DNA of 64,000 bases from Chitinophaga sp. (GTDB taxonomy: Bacteria > Bacteroidota > Bacteroidia > Chitinophagales > Chitinophagaceae): positions 1 through 64,000 of the forward strand of contig NZ_JAGHZS010000006.1 of the NCBI RefSeq assembly GCF_017745275.1, written 5' to 3'. The notes beneath the pieces were generated by a model. That model had not been told where the DNA came from. It made no database searches and was given only the letters and a program-made list of their open reading frames with translations. The stretch's first letter is position 1. Every line of letters starts with the position of its first letter. A program made the position numbers and the translations under genes. Positions 8,530 through 18,427 of the stretch are shown here, in pieces.

Positions 8530-8895
8530 AAAATAATAATCCTGATGATTATTATCCAAAATTTTCTTTTATCCTGCCTAAATATTACTCGATTAAGATA
8601 ATAAACTAGAAAATTTCTATCCTTAGTCTTGCCGATAGACACCCATGACGAACGGAATAGCAACATTATTTTTAGGGCTTCGGATCCTTAGCCGCAACTT
8701 ATAAATACTGATGAATCAAGTAACTGTTGGATTTACAAATACCGGGGCACACAAATTGTTTTCAAGTTGGCAGGTTAGCAATTTCCATGCGTCTTCAATT
8801 TTTGGGGAGTAGATGTTGGGGTATCCGGAAATTAAATCTTTCTTTATCTCTCTTTAATTTCCTTTCTGTGGAAACAGGCCACCAGTAAAATAAAA
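8530..8895. other. Intergenic region, nothing recognised
   Basis: About 365 AT-rich bases between the tetR-like promoter region and the tRNA terminator. No ORF, repeat or RNA fold stands out by eye. Confidence 0.4.
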
Positions 8896-8926
8896 CACCC
8901 AACCTCAGTAAAACTAAGATTGGGTG
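8896..8926 (-). terminator. Terminator downstream of tRNA-Lys
   Basis: On the minus strand a stem with CACCCAA/TTGGGTG ends is followed by TTTTATTTT. It lies 14 bases after the tRNA 3' end, so it is a Rho-independent terminator for the tRNA transcript. Confidence 0.75.
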
Positions 8927-8940
8927 AATTAAGTTTCAAG

Positions 8941-9014
8941 TGACCCCCCTGGGGCTCGAACCCAGGACCTACTGATTAAGAGTCAGTAGCTCTAACCAAC
9001 TGAGCTAGGGAGTC
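8941..9014 (-). tRNA. tRNA-Lys (anticodon CTT)
   Basis: A full 74-nt cloverleaf is visible on the minus strand: acceptor GACTCCC/GGGGGTC, D-arm GCTC-AGTTGGTTA-GAGC, anticodon stem ACTGA/TCAGT with loop CTCTTAA (anticodon CTT), T-arm CTGGG-TTCGAGC-CCCAG and discriminator A. The 3' CCA is not encoded. Confidence 0.95.
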
Positions 9015-9173
9015 ATTCCAACGCGCTCTGTTAAAAAACGTGAGGGCAAATTTAACGGTTCTTCTGAATATTCGTGTACTTTATTTAATTAAATTTGGAA
9101 ACAAGGACGAAATGTGGATAAATATCAATTATGTTGATAATCTAACCGTTAGCTCATTATAAAATTTTTTTTC

Positions 9174-10352
9174 ATGCAGGAAGCTTATATAGTAGCCGGA
9201 TACCGCACTGCGGTGGGTAAGTCTAAAAGAGGGGGATTTCGCTTTTACAGACCGGATGATCTGGCTGTTGATGTCATTACCGGGTTGCTGCAATCCTTGC
9301 CACAGCTGGATCCTAAGCGGGTCGACGACCTGATTGTGGGGAATGCGGTGCCGGAAGCAGAACAGGGTTTACAGATCGGCCGTATGATTTCAGTCCGGGC
9401 TTTAGGCATTGATGTGCCGGGCATGACGGTGAATCGTTACTGCGCCTCAGGACTGGAAACGATTGCCATCGCTACAGCTAAGATCCAGACAGGCATGGCA
9501 GATTGTATTATCGCTGGTGGTACAGAAAGTATGAGCCTGGTGCCTGTAGCTGGATGGAAAACCGTACCTAATTATACCGTAGCCAGCACTAATCCCGATT
9601 ATTATATTGGCATGGGACTCACCGCTGAAGCAGTGGCCAACGAATTTAAAGTAAGCCGCCAGGACCAGGATGAGTTCTCATATAAATCACATCAGAAGGC
9701 ATTGAATGCCATACAGCAAGGGTATTTTAAGCCAGGCATTTTACCAATTAATGTAGAAGAAGTGTACGTAGATGGAAATGGTAAAAAGCAAAAACGCACC
9801 TATACAGTAGATACAGATGAAGGGCCGCGTGCTGATACTTCCCTGGAAGCATTGGGTAAACTTAAGCCTGTTTTTGCAGCCGGCGGTTCTGTAACAGCAG
9901 GTAACTCGTCGCAAACTTCAGACGGCGCTGCCTTTGTGGTAGTGATGAGCGAAAGAATGGTCAATGAGCTGGGATTGAAGCCTATTGGCCGTTTGGTGGG
10001 GTGCGTGTCTGCGGGGGTACATCCGCGTATTATGGGTATAGGGCCCGTAGCAGCGATTCCGAAAGTATTACAGCGTGCCGGCAAAACCTTGCAGGATATA
10101 GATCTCGTTGAGCTGAATGAAGCATTTGCCTCTCAGTCTATTGCGGTGATCCGTGAGCTGGGAATTAACCCGGATATCGTGAATATCAATGGTGGCGCTA
10201 TTGCGTTGGGACATCCCCTTGGATGTACCGGCGCTAAGTTAACCGTGCAGTTGTTGGGCGATTTAAAGCGACTCAATAAAAAATATGGTATCGTTACGGC
10301 CTGCGTTGGCGGTGGACAAGGAATTGCAGGTATCATAGAGAATATCAGTTAA
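9174..10352 (+). CDS. Acetyl-CoA acyltransferase / thiolase
   Basis: 392 residues, the standard thiolase length. The nucleophilic cysteine is C90 (NRYCASGLE), the catalytic histidine H347 (GGAIALGHPLGCTGA) and the second cysteine C377 (ACVGGGQG). It carries out thiolytic cleavage of 3-ketoacyl-CoA, or the reverse condensation, in the cytosol. It probably completes beta-oxidation together with the fused hydratase/dehydrogenase at 56.8 kb, although the genes are 46 kb apart. A TAAATTTG promoter-like box lies at 9090-9097. Degradative and biosynthetic roles cannot be separated from sequence. Confidence 0.93.
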   Translation: MQEAYIVAGYRTAVGKSKRGGFRFYRPDDLAVDVITGLLQSLPQLDPKRVDDLIVGNAVPEAEQGLQIGRMISVRALGIDVPGMTVNRYCASGLETIAIATAKIQTGMADCIIAGGTESMSLVPVAGWKTVPNYTVASTNPDYYIGMGLTAEAVANEFKVSRQDQDEFSYKSHQKALNAIQQGYFKPGILPINVEEVYVDGNGKKQKRTYTVDTDEGPRADTSLEALGKLKPVFAAGGSVTAGNSSQTSDGAAFVVVMSERMVNELGLKPIGRLVGCVSAGVHPRIMGIGPVAAIPKVLQRAGKTLQDIDLVELNEAFASQSIAVIRELGINPDIVNINGGAIALGHPLGCTGAKLTVQLLGDLKRLNKKYGIVTACVGGGQGIAGIIENIS

Positions 10353-10380
10353 TATGGTCAACTCATCTTATAACGGAAAA

Positions 10381-10405
10381 AGGAGCCTACGGGCTCCTTT
10401 TTTTT
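10381..10405. terminator. Terminator between convergent genes
   Basis: AGGAGCC-TACG-GGCTCCT with an A-run on the left and eight T on the right, directly after the thiolase gene. The T-run overlaps the stop codon of the opposing small regulator gene. Confidence 0.85.
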
Positions 10406-10700
10406 ATGCTTCCTGTTCCGGTGTATCATATACTTCCAGCTTGCTCAGATAAGCATAAGCGCTGGCTGAAATGCGACCTGGATCTGTAAATACAATTTTA
10501 TGCAGATTTGGATGCTGACGTAAATCAATGCCAAATACTTCTATCATTCTAGTATGAAAAAAATCGCTACCTCTGGATCTTCCGGACTCGTAATGAACAA
10601 AACTTCCTTTTGATATACCAAGGAGGCCGCTCATTTCATGTTGTTTTAGTTTTAGCGCTGTGCGGATCAGTTTAATAAACCGCTTATTATATGGATACAT
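10404..10700 (-). CDS. XRE-like helix-turn-helix protein
   Basis: 98 residues. An N-terminal XRE-type HTH is visible (LIRTALKLKQHEMSGLLGISKGSFVHYESGR, about residues 10-42), followed by a short C-terminal part without a known domain. It is likely a small DNA-binding regulator. It is monocistronic and convergent with the thiolase. The target is unknown. Confidence 0.75.
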   Translation of the reverse strand: MYPYNKRFIKLIRTALKLKQHEMSGLLGISKGSFVHYESGRSRGSDFFHTRMIEVFGIDLRQHPNLHKIVFTDPGRISASAYAYLSKLEVYDTPEQEA

Positions 10701-11335
10701 AATGTCAGAGTTAAAAAAGTTACAAATCTGTTCCTACTGTAATAATAATTGACTATATTTGTATTGTAATATGTAAATCATTGATAACAATAGAATTAAA
10801 TTGATCTGGACGAAGGTTTTTTGATTCAATGATTTTCATATTGAGCAAAGGGTCTCCGTTACCGATAATCTCGGTAGAAAAAGAAGGGGAAAGAAAGTCA
10901 TCATAGTTTTGTGATACTATCGGCTGTCAAAAAAATCGGGTGGCTTAAAAGGAGGGGGACCAATAAAATTTCCTGATTGGATAAACCGGCGGATCGCCGT
11001 TTTCAATGTTACCATTTTGAATTCTTTTTTGTGTCACAACAAAAAACCAAAGGGGCTGTCTTTCTTACCAGGAATCGTCAGCTCCCTTTCGGTATGCCTG
11101 TATATCGACAGACATTTTTCAAAGATACTTATTTTCTGATCCGTGCGCAAATATTTCTATTTGTAAATGATTGATAATGAATGTGTCATAATGATATTTC
11201 CAAAATCATTTTGATAAATAAAAATCATCTTCCCATTTCTTAATAATATAATATCCCTTTCTCTTTAATTAGATTAAACTTTTTGTTAATTTGGACGAAT
11301 AATCGGCCCCCTAGCCATCAACCATATCATTTTTT
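10701..11335. other. Long intergenic region
   Basis: About 635 AT-rich bases. A promoter-like TATATTTG lies at 10754-10761 on the plus strand. The longest frame (10977-11174, 65 codons) has no recognisable domain or start context and I do not call it. The region presumably carries promoters for the flanking divergent genes. Confidence 0.4.
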
Positions 11336-12970
11336 ATGGATCGCAGACAATTCCTAACCTTATCGCCTAACCGCAGCCATACACAATATGCTGCCGCTTC
11401 GGCACGTACCGACTCCGGCATAACGCCTTATACCGGCAACTGGGAATCAACACAACTTATACACCTGCTGAAACGTACCCTCTTCGGCGTTTCTCCCGCT
11501 AACGTCAACGCCTTCAAAAGCATGACCATGCAACAGGCCGTAGATACCCTGCTCACCGCACAACCCGATCCCGCACCTCCCGTAAACAACTACGGTGTAG
11601 ACGATACCGGCGTTACTCCCGGCGCTGTATGGGTGAAAGCCCCACTCGGCAACGAAATGCTGGAAAGGAAAAGAATCGCCTCCTATAAAGCCTGGTGGAC
11701 CGGACAAATGATTAACCAACCTGCAAGCATACACGAAAAAATGGTGCTGTTCTGGCATAATCATTTTGTAACCGAAACAGGAATGGTCAACGATAGCCGA
11801 TTTATCTATCAATATAACCTCACCCTGCGTAAACACGCACTCGGGAATTTCAAGGCGCTCACAAAAGCAATTACCCTGGATCCAGCCATGCTGGTATATC
11901 TCAACGGCTACCTCAACTCTAAGGAAGCAGCTGATGAAAACTACGCCAGGGAACTACATGAACTTTTTACCGTAGGAAAAGGCCCGGATTCTCATTATAC
12001 GGAAGATGATGTACGCGCCACTGCACGCGTACTCACCGGTTTCCGCGTCGATAGAACAAACATCACCAGCTTCTTCGATACCACAAAACATGATATCACC
12101 AATAAACAGTTTTCCGGATTCTATCTCAACAAAGTAATATCCGGCCAAACGGGCCCCGATGGCGCGTCTGAAATAGATAACCTCCTGGATATCATCTTCG
12201 CACAACCAGAAGTGGCAAAATTCATCTGCCGGAAATTATATCGCTTCTTCGTATACTACGACATAGATCAGGCTACCGAAACGAATGTGATTGCACCACT
12301 CGCAGAAATATTTCGCAGCAGCCAGTACGATATAAAAACAACACTCAACGCCCTGTTTATCAGTCAACATTTCTTTGACCCGCTGAACATGGCCTGTCTT
12401 ATTAAAAGTCCGGCCGACTTCTGCATCGGTATCTGCCGCGAATACAATATTACCTTCCCCAGTGATTATCCCAGTCGCTACACCGCCTGGATGGCCATAC
12501 ACGACAGAGCCGCATCAATGCTGCAAAACTTCGGGGATCCCCCACTGGTGGCCGGATGGGAAGCCTACTACCAGGAACCCGCCTTCCACGAACTATGGAT
12601 CAATACCGATACACTACCTAAACGAAATAAACTCAGCGATGCCCTTATCAGCACCGGTGGATTCGCCGGCCTGCACATAGATACCATCGCCTTCGCCAGC
12701 CAGTTGCCTCATCCCGAAGATCCTGTGGCACTGGTCAGCGACTCCCTCGATATATTATATCGTGTAGGCGTTTCCGATACTACTAAGGCATTCATGAAAA
12801 ATAATATTATCCTCTCCGGCCAGAATCCTAACAGCAATTACTATTGGACAGACGCATGGAACGCCTATAAAGCATCCCCTGGTGACGCTGCAGCAAAAGA
12901 TAACGTGGAAACCCGCCTTAAAGCGCTGTATAAATACATCATGGACCTCTCAGAATATCAATTATCCTGA
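11336..12970 (+). CDS. DUF1800 domain-containing protein
   Basis: 544 residues of the DUF1800 family, recognised by ESTQLIHLLKRTLFGVSP, NHFVTETGMV, ELHELFTVGKG and VRATARVLTGFR. Members are nearly always paired with a DUF1501 protein, as here (18 bases downstream). They are thought to be exported or surface-associated; the biochemical activity is unknown. No clear signal peptide is visible at this start (MDRRQFLTLSPNRS has an RR, like a degenerate Tat leader). The two genes form an operon. Confidence 0.9.
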   Translation: MDRRQFLTLSPNRSHTQYAAASARTDSGITPYTGNWESTQLIHLLKRTLFGVSPANVNAFKSMTMQQAVDTLLTAQPDPAPPVNNYGVDDTGVTPGAVWVKAPLGNEMLERKRIASYKAWWTGQMINQPASIHEKMVLFWHNHFVTETGMVNDSRFIYQYNLTLRKHALGNFKALTKAITLDPAMLVYLNGYLNSKEAADENYARELHELFTVGKGPDSHYTEDDVRATARVLTGFRVDRTNITSFFDTTKHDITNKQFSGFYLNKVISGQTGPDGASEIDNLLDIIFAQPEVAKFICRKLYRFFVYYDIDQATETNVIAPLAEIFRSSQYDIKTTLNALFISQHFFDPLNMACLIKSPADFCIGICREYNITFPSDYPSRYTAWMAIHDRAASMLQNFGDPPLVAGWEAYYQEPAFHELWINTDTLPKRNKLSDALISTGGFAGLHIDTIAFASQLPHPEDPVALVSDSLDILYRVGVSDTTKAFMKNNIILSGQNPNSNYYWTDAWNAYKASPGDAAAKDNVETRLKALYKYIMDLSEYQLS

Positions 12971-12988
12971 TAGCTGAAAAACCTTTTT

Positions 12989-14572
12989 ATGAAAAGAAGA
13001 GACTTTCTTAAATATACAGCGCCAGCCGCTATCCTGCCAACATTAATCAACGGCTTTTCTATAAAAGCATTCGCTGCTTCTCCTATGCTCAACGCATTGA
13101 GCAGCGCCTCCGCAGATAATGACCATGTACTCGTCATGATCCAGATGACCGGCGGAAACGATGGTCTTAACATGGTAATACCATTGGACGTATACGGTAA
13201 ATACCAGGCAGCACGTACTAATATCGCCATCCAGGAAGGTAAAGTACTGCGATTGGATAACTATACTAAATCCGGGCTGCATCCGGCAATGACAGGTATT
13301 CAGCAGTTGTATAGCGATGGTAAAGTCAGCATCGTGCAAAGTGTGGGATATCCTTCTCCTAACTACTCGCATTTCCGTGCTACTGACATATGGCTCACCG
13401 GCTCCGATTCAAACGAAATACTCACTACCGGCTGGGGTGGCCGGTATCTCGATACACAATACCCTAACTTCCCTGATGGGTATCCTAATACTGACGCACC
13501 AGATCCACTGGCCATCCAGATAGGATCCATTGTATCGCCGGCATTCCAGGGACCTAATGCCAGCATGGGCATCGCTATTACCAGTGCAGATGATTTCTAT
13601 AACCTGATAGATGGTATCAATGATCCTGTGCCCAATACCAAATGGGGAAAAGAACTGGAATATATCCGCCTGATCGCCAAACAAACCAACAGTTATGAAC
13701 AGGCGATTACCAAGGCCGCTAAAAAAGTAACGTCACAGGGAGCATATCCGGCTAACAACAACCTGGCCGCGCAACTGAAAATTGTGGCGCGCCTCATCGC
13801 CGGCGGGCTCAAAACCAGGCTCTATATGGTGAGCATTGGTGGCTTTGATACACATGCCAATCAAACTGAAGGTGGCGATACCAGCAAAGGTGGTCACGCA
13901 CAACTCCTTGGAGGCCTCTCCGATGCTATTAAAGCCTTCATGGACGACCTGAAAGGATTGCACGCTTCCCGCAGGGTAGTGGGCATGACGTTCTCCGAAT
14001 TCGGCCGCCGTATTAAATCCAATTATAGCATGGGTACCGATCACGGCGCCGCTGCACCCATGATCATTTTCGGCGACTATGTCAACCAGGGCGTATTGGG
14101 TAATTCACCTGCATTGCCAGACAATAGCTCAGTGATTGATAATATCCCTATGCAGTACGACTTCCGTTCCATCTACGCTTCTATCCTGGAACAGTGGTTC
14201 TGCGTAGATACCACGGCCCTGCAAAAAATTATGGGGAAAGATTATCAACGCCTGCCACTGGTTAGCGGCGTGGCCTGTGGTACCATCACCGGTTTACCGG
14301 ATCTGGATACCGATGGCAAAAAGCTCATCTTTAACGCACCCAATCCTTTCAGCGACTATACCTACATCACCTATATTACAGGCAGCGGTAATACCCTGAT
14401 CCAGATTTTTGATACCACTGGTCGCCTTATCCAGGTGCCTGTTAATAAAGTACATACGCCAGGCACCTACAAAATCACCTTCGATGGCCGCCAACTGCCC
14501 GCCGGTATTTATTATGCCCGCCTGCAAAACGGCCCTATACAACAGGTTTGGCCTATGCTTAAAGTAAGATGA
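12989..14572 (+). CDS. DUF1501 protein with T9SS C-terminal sorting domain
   Basis: 527 residues. The N-terminus MKRRDFLKYTAPAAILP is a twin-arginine-type signal. The body is a DUF1501 (sulfatase/alkaline-phosphatase-like fold) domain with GGNDGLNMV, GGFDTHANQ, FSEFGRRI and GTDHGAA. The last 80 residues (NAPNPFSDYTYITY ... GTYKITFDGRQLPAGIYYARL) form a type A type IX secretion sorting domain. The protein should therefore cross the inner membrane folded or via Sec, then leave through T9SS. The PorT homologue encoded at 27.7 kb belongs to that machine. Confidence 0.92.
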   Translation: MKRRDFLKYTAPAAILPTLINGFSIKAFAASPMLNALSSASADNDHVLVMIQMTGGNDGLNMVIPLDVYGKYQAARTNIAIQEGKVLRLDNYTKSGLHPAMTGIQQLYSDGKVSIVQSVGYPSPNYSHFRATDIWLTGSDSNEILTTGWGGRYLDTQYPNFPDGYPNTDAPDPLAIQIGSIVSPAFQGPNASMGIAITSADDFYNLIDGINDPVPNTKWGKELEYIRLIAKQTNSYEQAITKAAKKVTSQGAYPANNNLAAQLKIVARLIAGGLKTRLYMVSIGGFDTHANQTEGGDTSKGGHAQLLGGLSDAIKAFMDDLKGLHASRRVVGMTFSEFGRRIKSNYSMGTDHGAAAPMIIFGDYVNQGVLGNSPALPDNSSVIDNIPMQYDFRSIYASILEQWFCVDTTALQKIMGKDYQRLPLVSGVACGTITGLPDLDTDGKKLIFNAPNPFSDYTYITYITGSGNTLIQIFDTTGRLIQVPVNKVHTPGTYKITFDGRQLPAGIYYARLQNGPIQQVWPMLKVR

Positions 14573-14596
14573 TGTTAGATATCAATTAAAAATCCA

Positions 14597-14611
14597 TGCA
14601 ACATTGTTGCA
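14597..14611. promoter_or_regulatory. Candidate metalloregulator operator
   Basis: TGCAACATTGTTGCA is a 7-1-7 perfect inverted repeat placed about where the -33 element of the following promoter should be. Its position before a His-rich protein and a TonB receptor suggests a Zur/Fur-like repressor site. The palindrome is seen; the regulator is inferred. Confidence 0.6.
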
Positions 14612-14627
14612 AATAAGTAGATTTTGC

Positions 14628-14635
14628 TACCTTTG
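14628..14635 (+). promoter_or_regulatory. Bacteroidota -7 promoter box (TACCTTTG)
   Basis: TACCTTTG fits the TAnnTTTG consensus. It ends only 5 bases before the GTG start at 14641, so the transcript could be leaderless or nearly so. It is overlapped on its upstream side by the inverted repeat at 14597-14611. Confidence 0.6.
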
Positions 14636-14640
14636 CTTCC

Positions 14641-14970
14641 GTGTATAAAAGCTATCTGCATAAAATAATAGCCATCATTCTCCTGGGAGTATTTACTATA
14701 AATACCCTCCCACGGGAATTTATACACGAATTTTCGGGACACCACGACACGACAGACGTGATACATCATCACGATGGCGTTACCATTTCTGAAGAGCACC
14801 GGCACTGTGATTTCCTGCAAATAGGCATTGAACCATATGAGCCGTTCGCTACCGTTTACATAGCACCGGCTCAAAAAGTAACCTGGGTATTTTACCCGCT
14901 ATCCATCCCGGAAACAACCTATGCTACTTATTATAACCTCACTCCACGGGCGCCTCCTGCAGTAGCTTGA
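14641..14970 (+). CDS. Small histidine-rich membrane or exported protein
   Basis: 109 residues with a GTG start. One N-terminal hydrophobic segment (IIAIILLGVFTI) is followed by a His-rich stretch (HEFSGHHDTTDVIHHHDGV, then EEHRHCD) that could bind zinc or copper. It lies 91 bases before a TonB receptor in the same direction, downstream of a palindromic operator. This suggests a metal-binding accessory protein of a metal uptake unit. No family name is recognised. Confidence 0.7.
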   Translation: MYKSYLHKIIAIILLGVFTINTLPREFIHEFSGHHDTTDVIHHHDGVTISEEHRHCDFLQIGIEPYEPFATVYIAPAQKVTWVFYPLSIPETTYATYYNLTPRAPPAVA

Positions 14971-15061
14971 CTCTTTTTATGCTGACGTGAACCTGTAATA
15001 CACGTCGGTGGTTCATGATGGGCGATAGTCCATGCTTTACTGATTCTATATAATTTCAGAT

Positions 15062-17518
15062 ATGCATTATTTGCGTGTATTTATACTCGTTTGTGCGGGT
15101 ATAATGTTACTGGCGTTGCCTGCTGCCTATGCAGGTACTACCCCCGAAGAAGGGGAATATGCGAATTCATTGTCCGGTAAGGTGGTGGATAAATTGTCTC
15201 ATACGCCTTTACCCGGCGCTACAGTATACCTGCCGGATCTGCATGTGGGTGCAGCGGCCGATGCACAGGGTAATTACATCATTAAAAATCTGCCTAAAGG
15301 AAAATTCCTGGTGGAAGTACATTATATAGGCTATGCCGCTTATACGGAATCTGTTGCCATTTCAGGCGCTACCACCAAAGACTTTGTACTCGCCGAAACA
15401 CTGATAGAAAAGAATGAAATAGTGATCACCGGCGCTAACCTGGCTACTTCTGTGAAGAAAACGCCTACGCCTATCAGCGTGATCCGCCGCGATTATCTCG
15501 ACGACAATATCTCTACCAATATCATAGATGCTATTGCCAAAGTACCCGGCGTTACGCAATTATCTACAGGACCTGCCATCTCCAAACCCTTTATCCGCGG
15601 GCTCGGCTACAACCGTGTGGTGGTTGTAGGCGATGGCATCCGCCAGGAAGGCCAGCAATGGGGCGATGAGCATGGTATCGAAATAGATGATTATAATGTG
15701 AGCCGGATTGAAGTATTGAAAGGACCGGCCTCACTGATCTATGGCTCAGATGCACTGGCAGGTGTGGTGAATATTGTGCCGCCTGCACCACTGCCGTTGG
15801 GGAAAATAAAGGGAAATGTAGAGGCAAACTATCAAACCAACAACGGACTGATGGCTTATCACGCCGATATTGCCGGTAATAACAACGGCTTTAGCTGGGG
15901 GGCTTATGTGACACAGAAACAGGCACACGATTATAAAAATAAATACGATAACTACGTTTTCAATTCCCGCTTCAATAACACCAACTACGGCGCTACTATC
16001 GGTATCAATAAGCAATGGGGATACTCCCGCCTGAGCTTTTCGTCCTTTAATCAGCACCTCGGACTCGTGGAAGGCGACCGTGACAGCACCGGTGGTTTTA
16101 TTAAGCCGGTCAACGAAAACGGGGTTGCAGAAGAAGCACCGGTTACTGGCAGCGATAATAAATCCTACAGCATGGCTGTGCCTAAACAACAGATCAATCA
16201 CCAGAAAATAGTATGGGATAACAACCTGTATCTTCATAATGGTGGCCGTTTGGGACTCACGCTGGGATACCAGCTGAATCAGCGCAGGGAATATGGCAAT
16301 GTGCTGGAGCCTAACACACCGGAATTATACCTGCATCTGCAAACATTCAACTATGCCCTGAAATATTACCTGCCTGAAATGAAAGGCTGGCAAACAACCG
16401 TAGGGGTAAATGGTATGCAGCAAACCAATCAAAACAAAGGAGAAGAGTTCCTTATTCCGGCGTACGACCTGTTCGACGTGGGCGCTTTTGCAGTGACCAG
16501 TAAAACATTCAATAAGCTCACGCTCAGCGGTGGGGTGCGCTTCGATAACCGTTCCATGAATGCTAAAGCATTGTTGCTCGATGCCAATGGCAAACCAGCT
16601 AACGCCGGCGAAGCAAAGTTCGATGCCTTTAAACGCAACTTCTCCAATGTGTCCGGTAGTGTAGGCCTCAGCTATGAAGCCAGCGATCGCGTAACCTTGA
16701 AGCTGAATGCTGCCAGGGGTTTCCGCGCACCTAATATCGCAGAGCTTTCAGCTAATGGCGTGCATGAAGGAACTATCAAGTATGAGTACGGTAACCAGGA
16801 CCTGAAGCCGGAAGTAAGCACACAAGTGGATGCGGGCTTAGATTTCAATACGCAACACGTTTCCTTAACGGCCAATGTCTTCTACAATCATATAAATAAC
16901 TTCATCTTCTCCCGCAAACTCTTTAACCAGGCGGGTACCGACTCAATCCCGGCTACAGATAATGAAAACGGCTTTGCCGCTTTTAAATATCAGCAAACAA
17001 ATGCCAACCTGTACGGTGGGGAATTAATGCTGGATATACATCCGCATCCGATCGACTGGCTGCATTTCGAGAATACCGTTTCTTATGTAAGAGCCACCAC
17101 TGCTAACAGTACCGACTCTACGAAGTATTTGCCAAATATTCCGGCGGGACGTTGGTTATCTGAGCTAAAAGGGAAGTTTAAAAAAGTGGGTAAAAGTCCG
17201 TTACAGAATGCTTACGTAGGCGTGCAGATGGATATGAACTTTGCCCAGAACAATATCTTTTCCGCTTATGAAACAGAAACAGCTACACCCGGTTATACCA
17301 TTTTCAATGCCGGTATTGGATCTGATTTTGTGAACAAGAAAAGCAAAACCTTGTTCTCCCTGCATTTTGCGGTAAACAACTTTACAGATATCGCTTATCA
17401 AAATCACCTGAGCCGGCTGAAATACGCGGCTGTCAATGAAGTGACCGGCCGCACAGGCGTATATAACGTTGGCCGGAATTTCAGTGTTAAACTGGCTATT
17501 CCGATTGATTTCAAATAG
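15062..17518 (+). CDS. TonB-dependent receptor, probably metal-related
   Basis: 818 residues: a signal peptide (to about residue 24), a carboxypeptidase-regulatory-like domain (about 36-115: LSGKVVDKLSHTPLPGATVYL ... VEVHYIGY), a plug (about 130-245, with VPGVTQLSTG, IRGLGYNRVVVVGDGIRQEG and VEVLKGPASLIYGSDALAG-type motifs) and a C-terminal outer-membrane barrel ending in an aromatic-poor strand. The plug segment QQWGDEHGIEID resembles receptors for zinc or copper-type substrates. Context with a His-rich protein and a palindromic operator supports metal uptake; the substrate remains inferred. Confidence 0.93.
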   Translation: MHYLRVFILVCAGIMLLALPAAYAGTTPEEGEYANSLSGKVVDKLSHTPLPGATVYLPDLHVGAAADAQGNYIIKNLPKGKFLVEVHYIGYAAYTESVAISGATTKDFVLAETLIEKNEIVITGANLATSVKKTPTPISVIRRDYLDDNISTNIIDAIAKVPGVTQLSTGPAISKPFIRGLGYNRVVVVGDGIRQEGQQWGDEHGIEIDDYNVSRIEVLKGPASLIYGSDALAGVVNIVPPAPLPLGKIKGNVEANYQTNNGLMAYHADIAGNNNGFSWGAYVTQKQAHDYKNKYDNYVFNSRFNNTNYGATIGINKQWGYSRLSFSSFNQHLGLVEGDRDSTGGFIKPVNENGVAEEAPVTGSDNKSYSMAVPKQQINHQKIVWDNNLYLHNGGRLGLTLGYQLNQRREYGNVLEPNTPELYLHLQTFNYALKYYLPEMKGWQTTVGVNGMQQTNQNKGEEFLIPAYDLFDVGAFAVTSKTFNKLTLSGGVRFDNRSMNAKALLLDANGKPANAGEAKFDAFKRNFSNVSGSVGLSYEASDRVTLKLNAARGFRAPNIAELSANGVHEGTIKYEYGNQDLKPEVSTQVDAGLDFNTQHVSLTANVFYNHINNFIFSRKLFNQAGTDSIPATDNENGFAAFKYQQTNANLYGGELMLDIHPHPIDWLHFENTVSYVRATTANSTDSTKYLPNIPAGRWLSELKGKFKKVGKSPLQNAYVGVQMDMNFAQNNIFSAYETETATPGYTIFNAGIGSDFVNKKSKTLFSLHFAVNNFTDIAYQNHLSRLKYAAVNEVTGRTGVYNVGRNFSVKLAIPIDFK

Positions 17519-17549
17519 TAGCTGCTAATTAATTTTCCGCTACATTTTG

Positions 17550-18038
17550 CTAAAAGCCGTTTTCTTTTAAGGCTCCTGCGTCAGCGGGAGCTTTTTTTAT
17601 GGAGTCAGTGGCAGCCGGATTGTCTGCCGTTTTCGTATAGGTGGCCTTGTTATTTTTTATTTTGAAGAAGAATTTTCTGGCAGATGGTGCAGAAATGTTA
17701 AACCCTACAGAAGTATCTGTACCCACTATCAACAATTCGGGTACTGGAATCGTTGTTACATTTGAGTCAATGGCGCGCATGTAGTTAATCAGCCGTTTGC
17801 CATTTTGCGTAATGTGAATAGTTTGCATCCCTTCCGATGAATGTACAATGGTAGCTGTAATGCCTTTTGCTTCAAATACGGCGCTATCGCGGCTGTTGCT
17901 GCCATCAATCCGTTTAAATGGAACTGGTGCTGCGGCTTTGGACGGTTTGGCAGAACTGGTTCCGTTGTTTGTTCCCTGCCGGGCAGGTTCCTGGCAGCTA
18001 AATAGTAAAACAGGTAGCAATAGTAATATTCTGTACAC
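17550..18038 (-). CDS. Hypothetical lipoprotein
   Basis: 162 residues with a lipoprotein signal (LLLLPVLLFSC, Cys at about residue 15) and a Ser/Thr/Pro-rich linker. The compact beta-rich part includes ITATIVHSSEGMQTIHITQNGKRLINYM and ends in a low-complexity tail. It is anchored in the periplasm or outer membrane. No family was recognised. It is convergent with the TonB receptor gene and the 3' ends lie close together. Confidence 0.75.
   Translation of the reverse strand: MYRILLLLPVLLFSCQEPARQGTNNGTSSAKPSKAAAPVPFKRIDGSNSRDSAVFEAKGITATIVHSSEGMQTIHITQNGKRLINYMRAIDSNVTTIPVPELLIVGTDTSVGFNISAPSARKFFFKIKNNKATYTKTADNPAATDSIKKAPADAGALKENGF
17572..17597 (+). terminator. Terminator after TonB receptor
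   Basis: GCTCCTGC (17572-17579) pairs with GCGGGAGC (17584-17591) with one G-U, followed by seven T. It overlaps the 3' end of the convergent lipoprotein gene. Confidence 0.7.
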
Positions 18039-18427
18039 GATAAGTTGGAGTTTGAAAAGATAAAGCTATCAAATTTTTATGGATCTCCTTTGGGAAGGTT
18101 TTTGTTATATAAGGTATAGTTATATATTGTATAAATATATTACATTATCTTTAATTATTATGCATAAAAGAACAGTGTAATAAACGGGAATCCATGTCAG
18201 ACGGGCTTGATAAATAAAATCGTTTTAGTGCTACAATTGCCACGACTATTTACCATTGATGTAAATATTTAACCAAAATAAACGGAGATTTTGTAGTTTC
18301 GAATTATGTTATGGATTATGTGTGTGACTGAATGTCCTGCCCGGTAAAACAGATTCCCTCAGTTTTTTCAAAAATCGGTTTTTGCATTATTAAGTTTTTC
18401 TGACCACCATTGGTTCAGATTTTGGTT
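18039..18427. other. Intergenic region
   Basis: About 390 very AT-rich bases upstream of the lipoprotein gene and downstream of the DUF983 gene's terminator. No gene or repeat was recognised. Confidence 0.4.

Noticed and set aside
10977..11174. 65-codon frame in the intergenic region before the DUF1800 gene
   Set aside because: No start context, domain or membrane pattern; composition equals the surrounding non-coding DNA.
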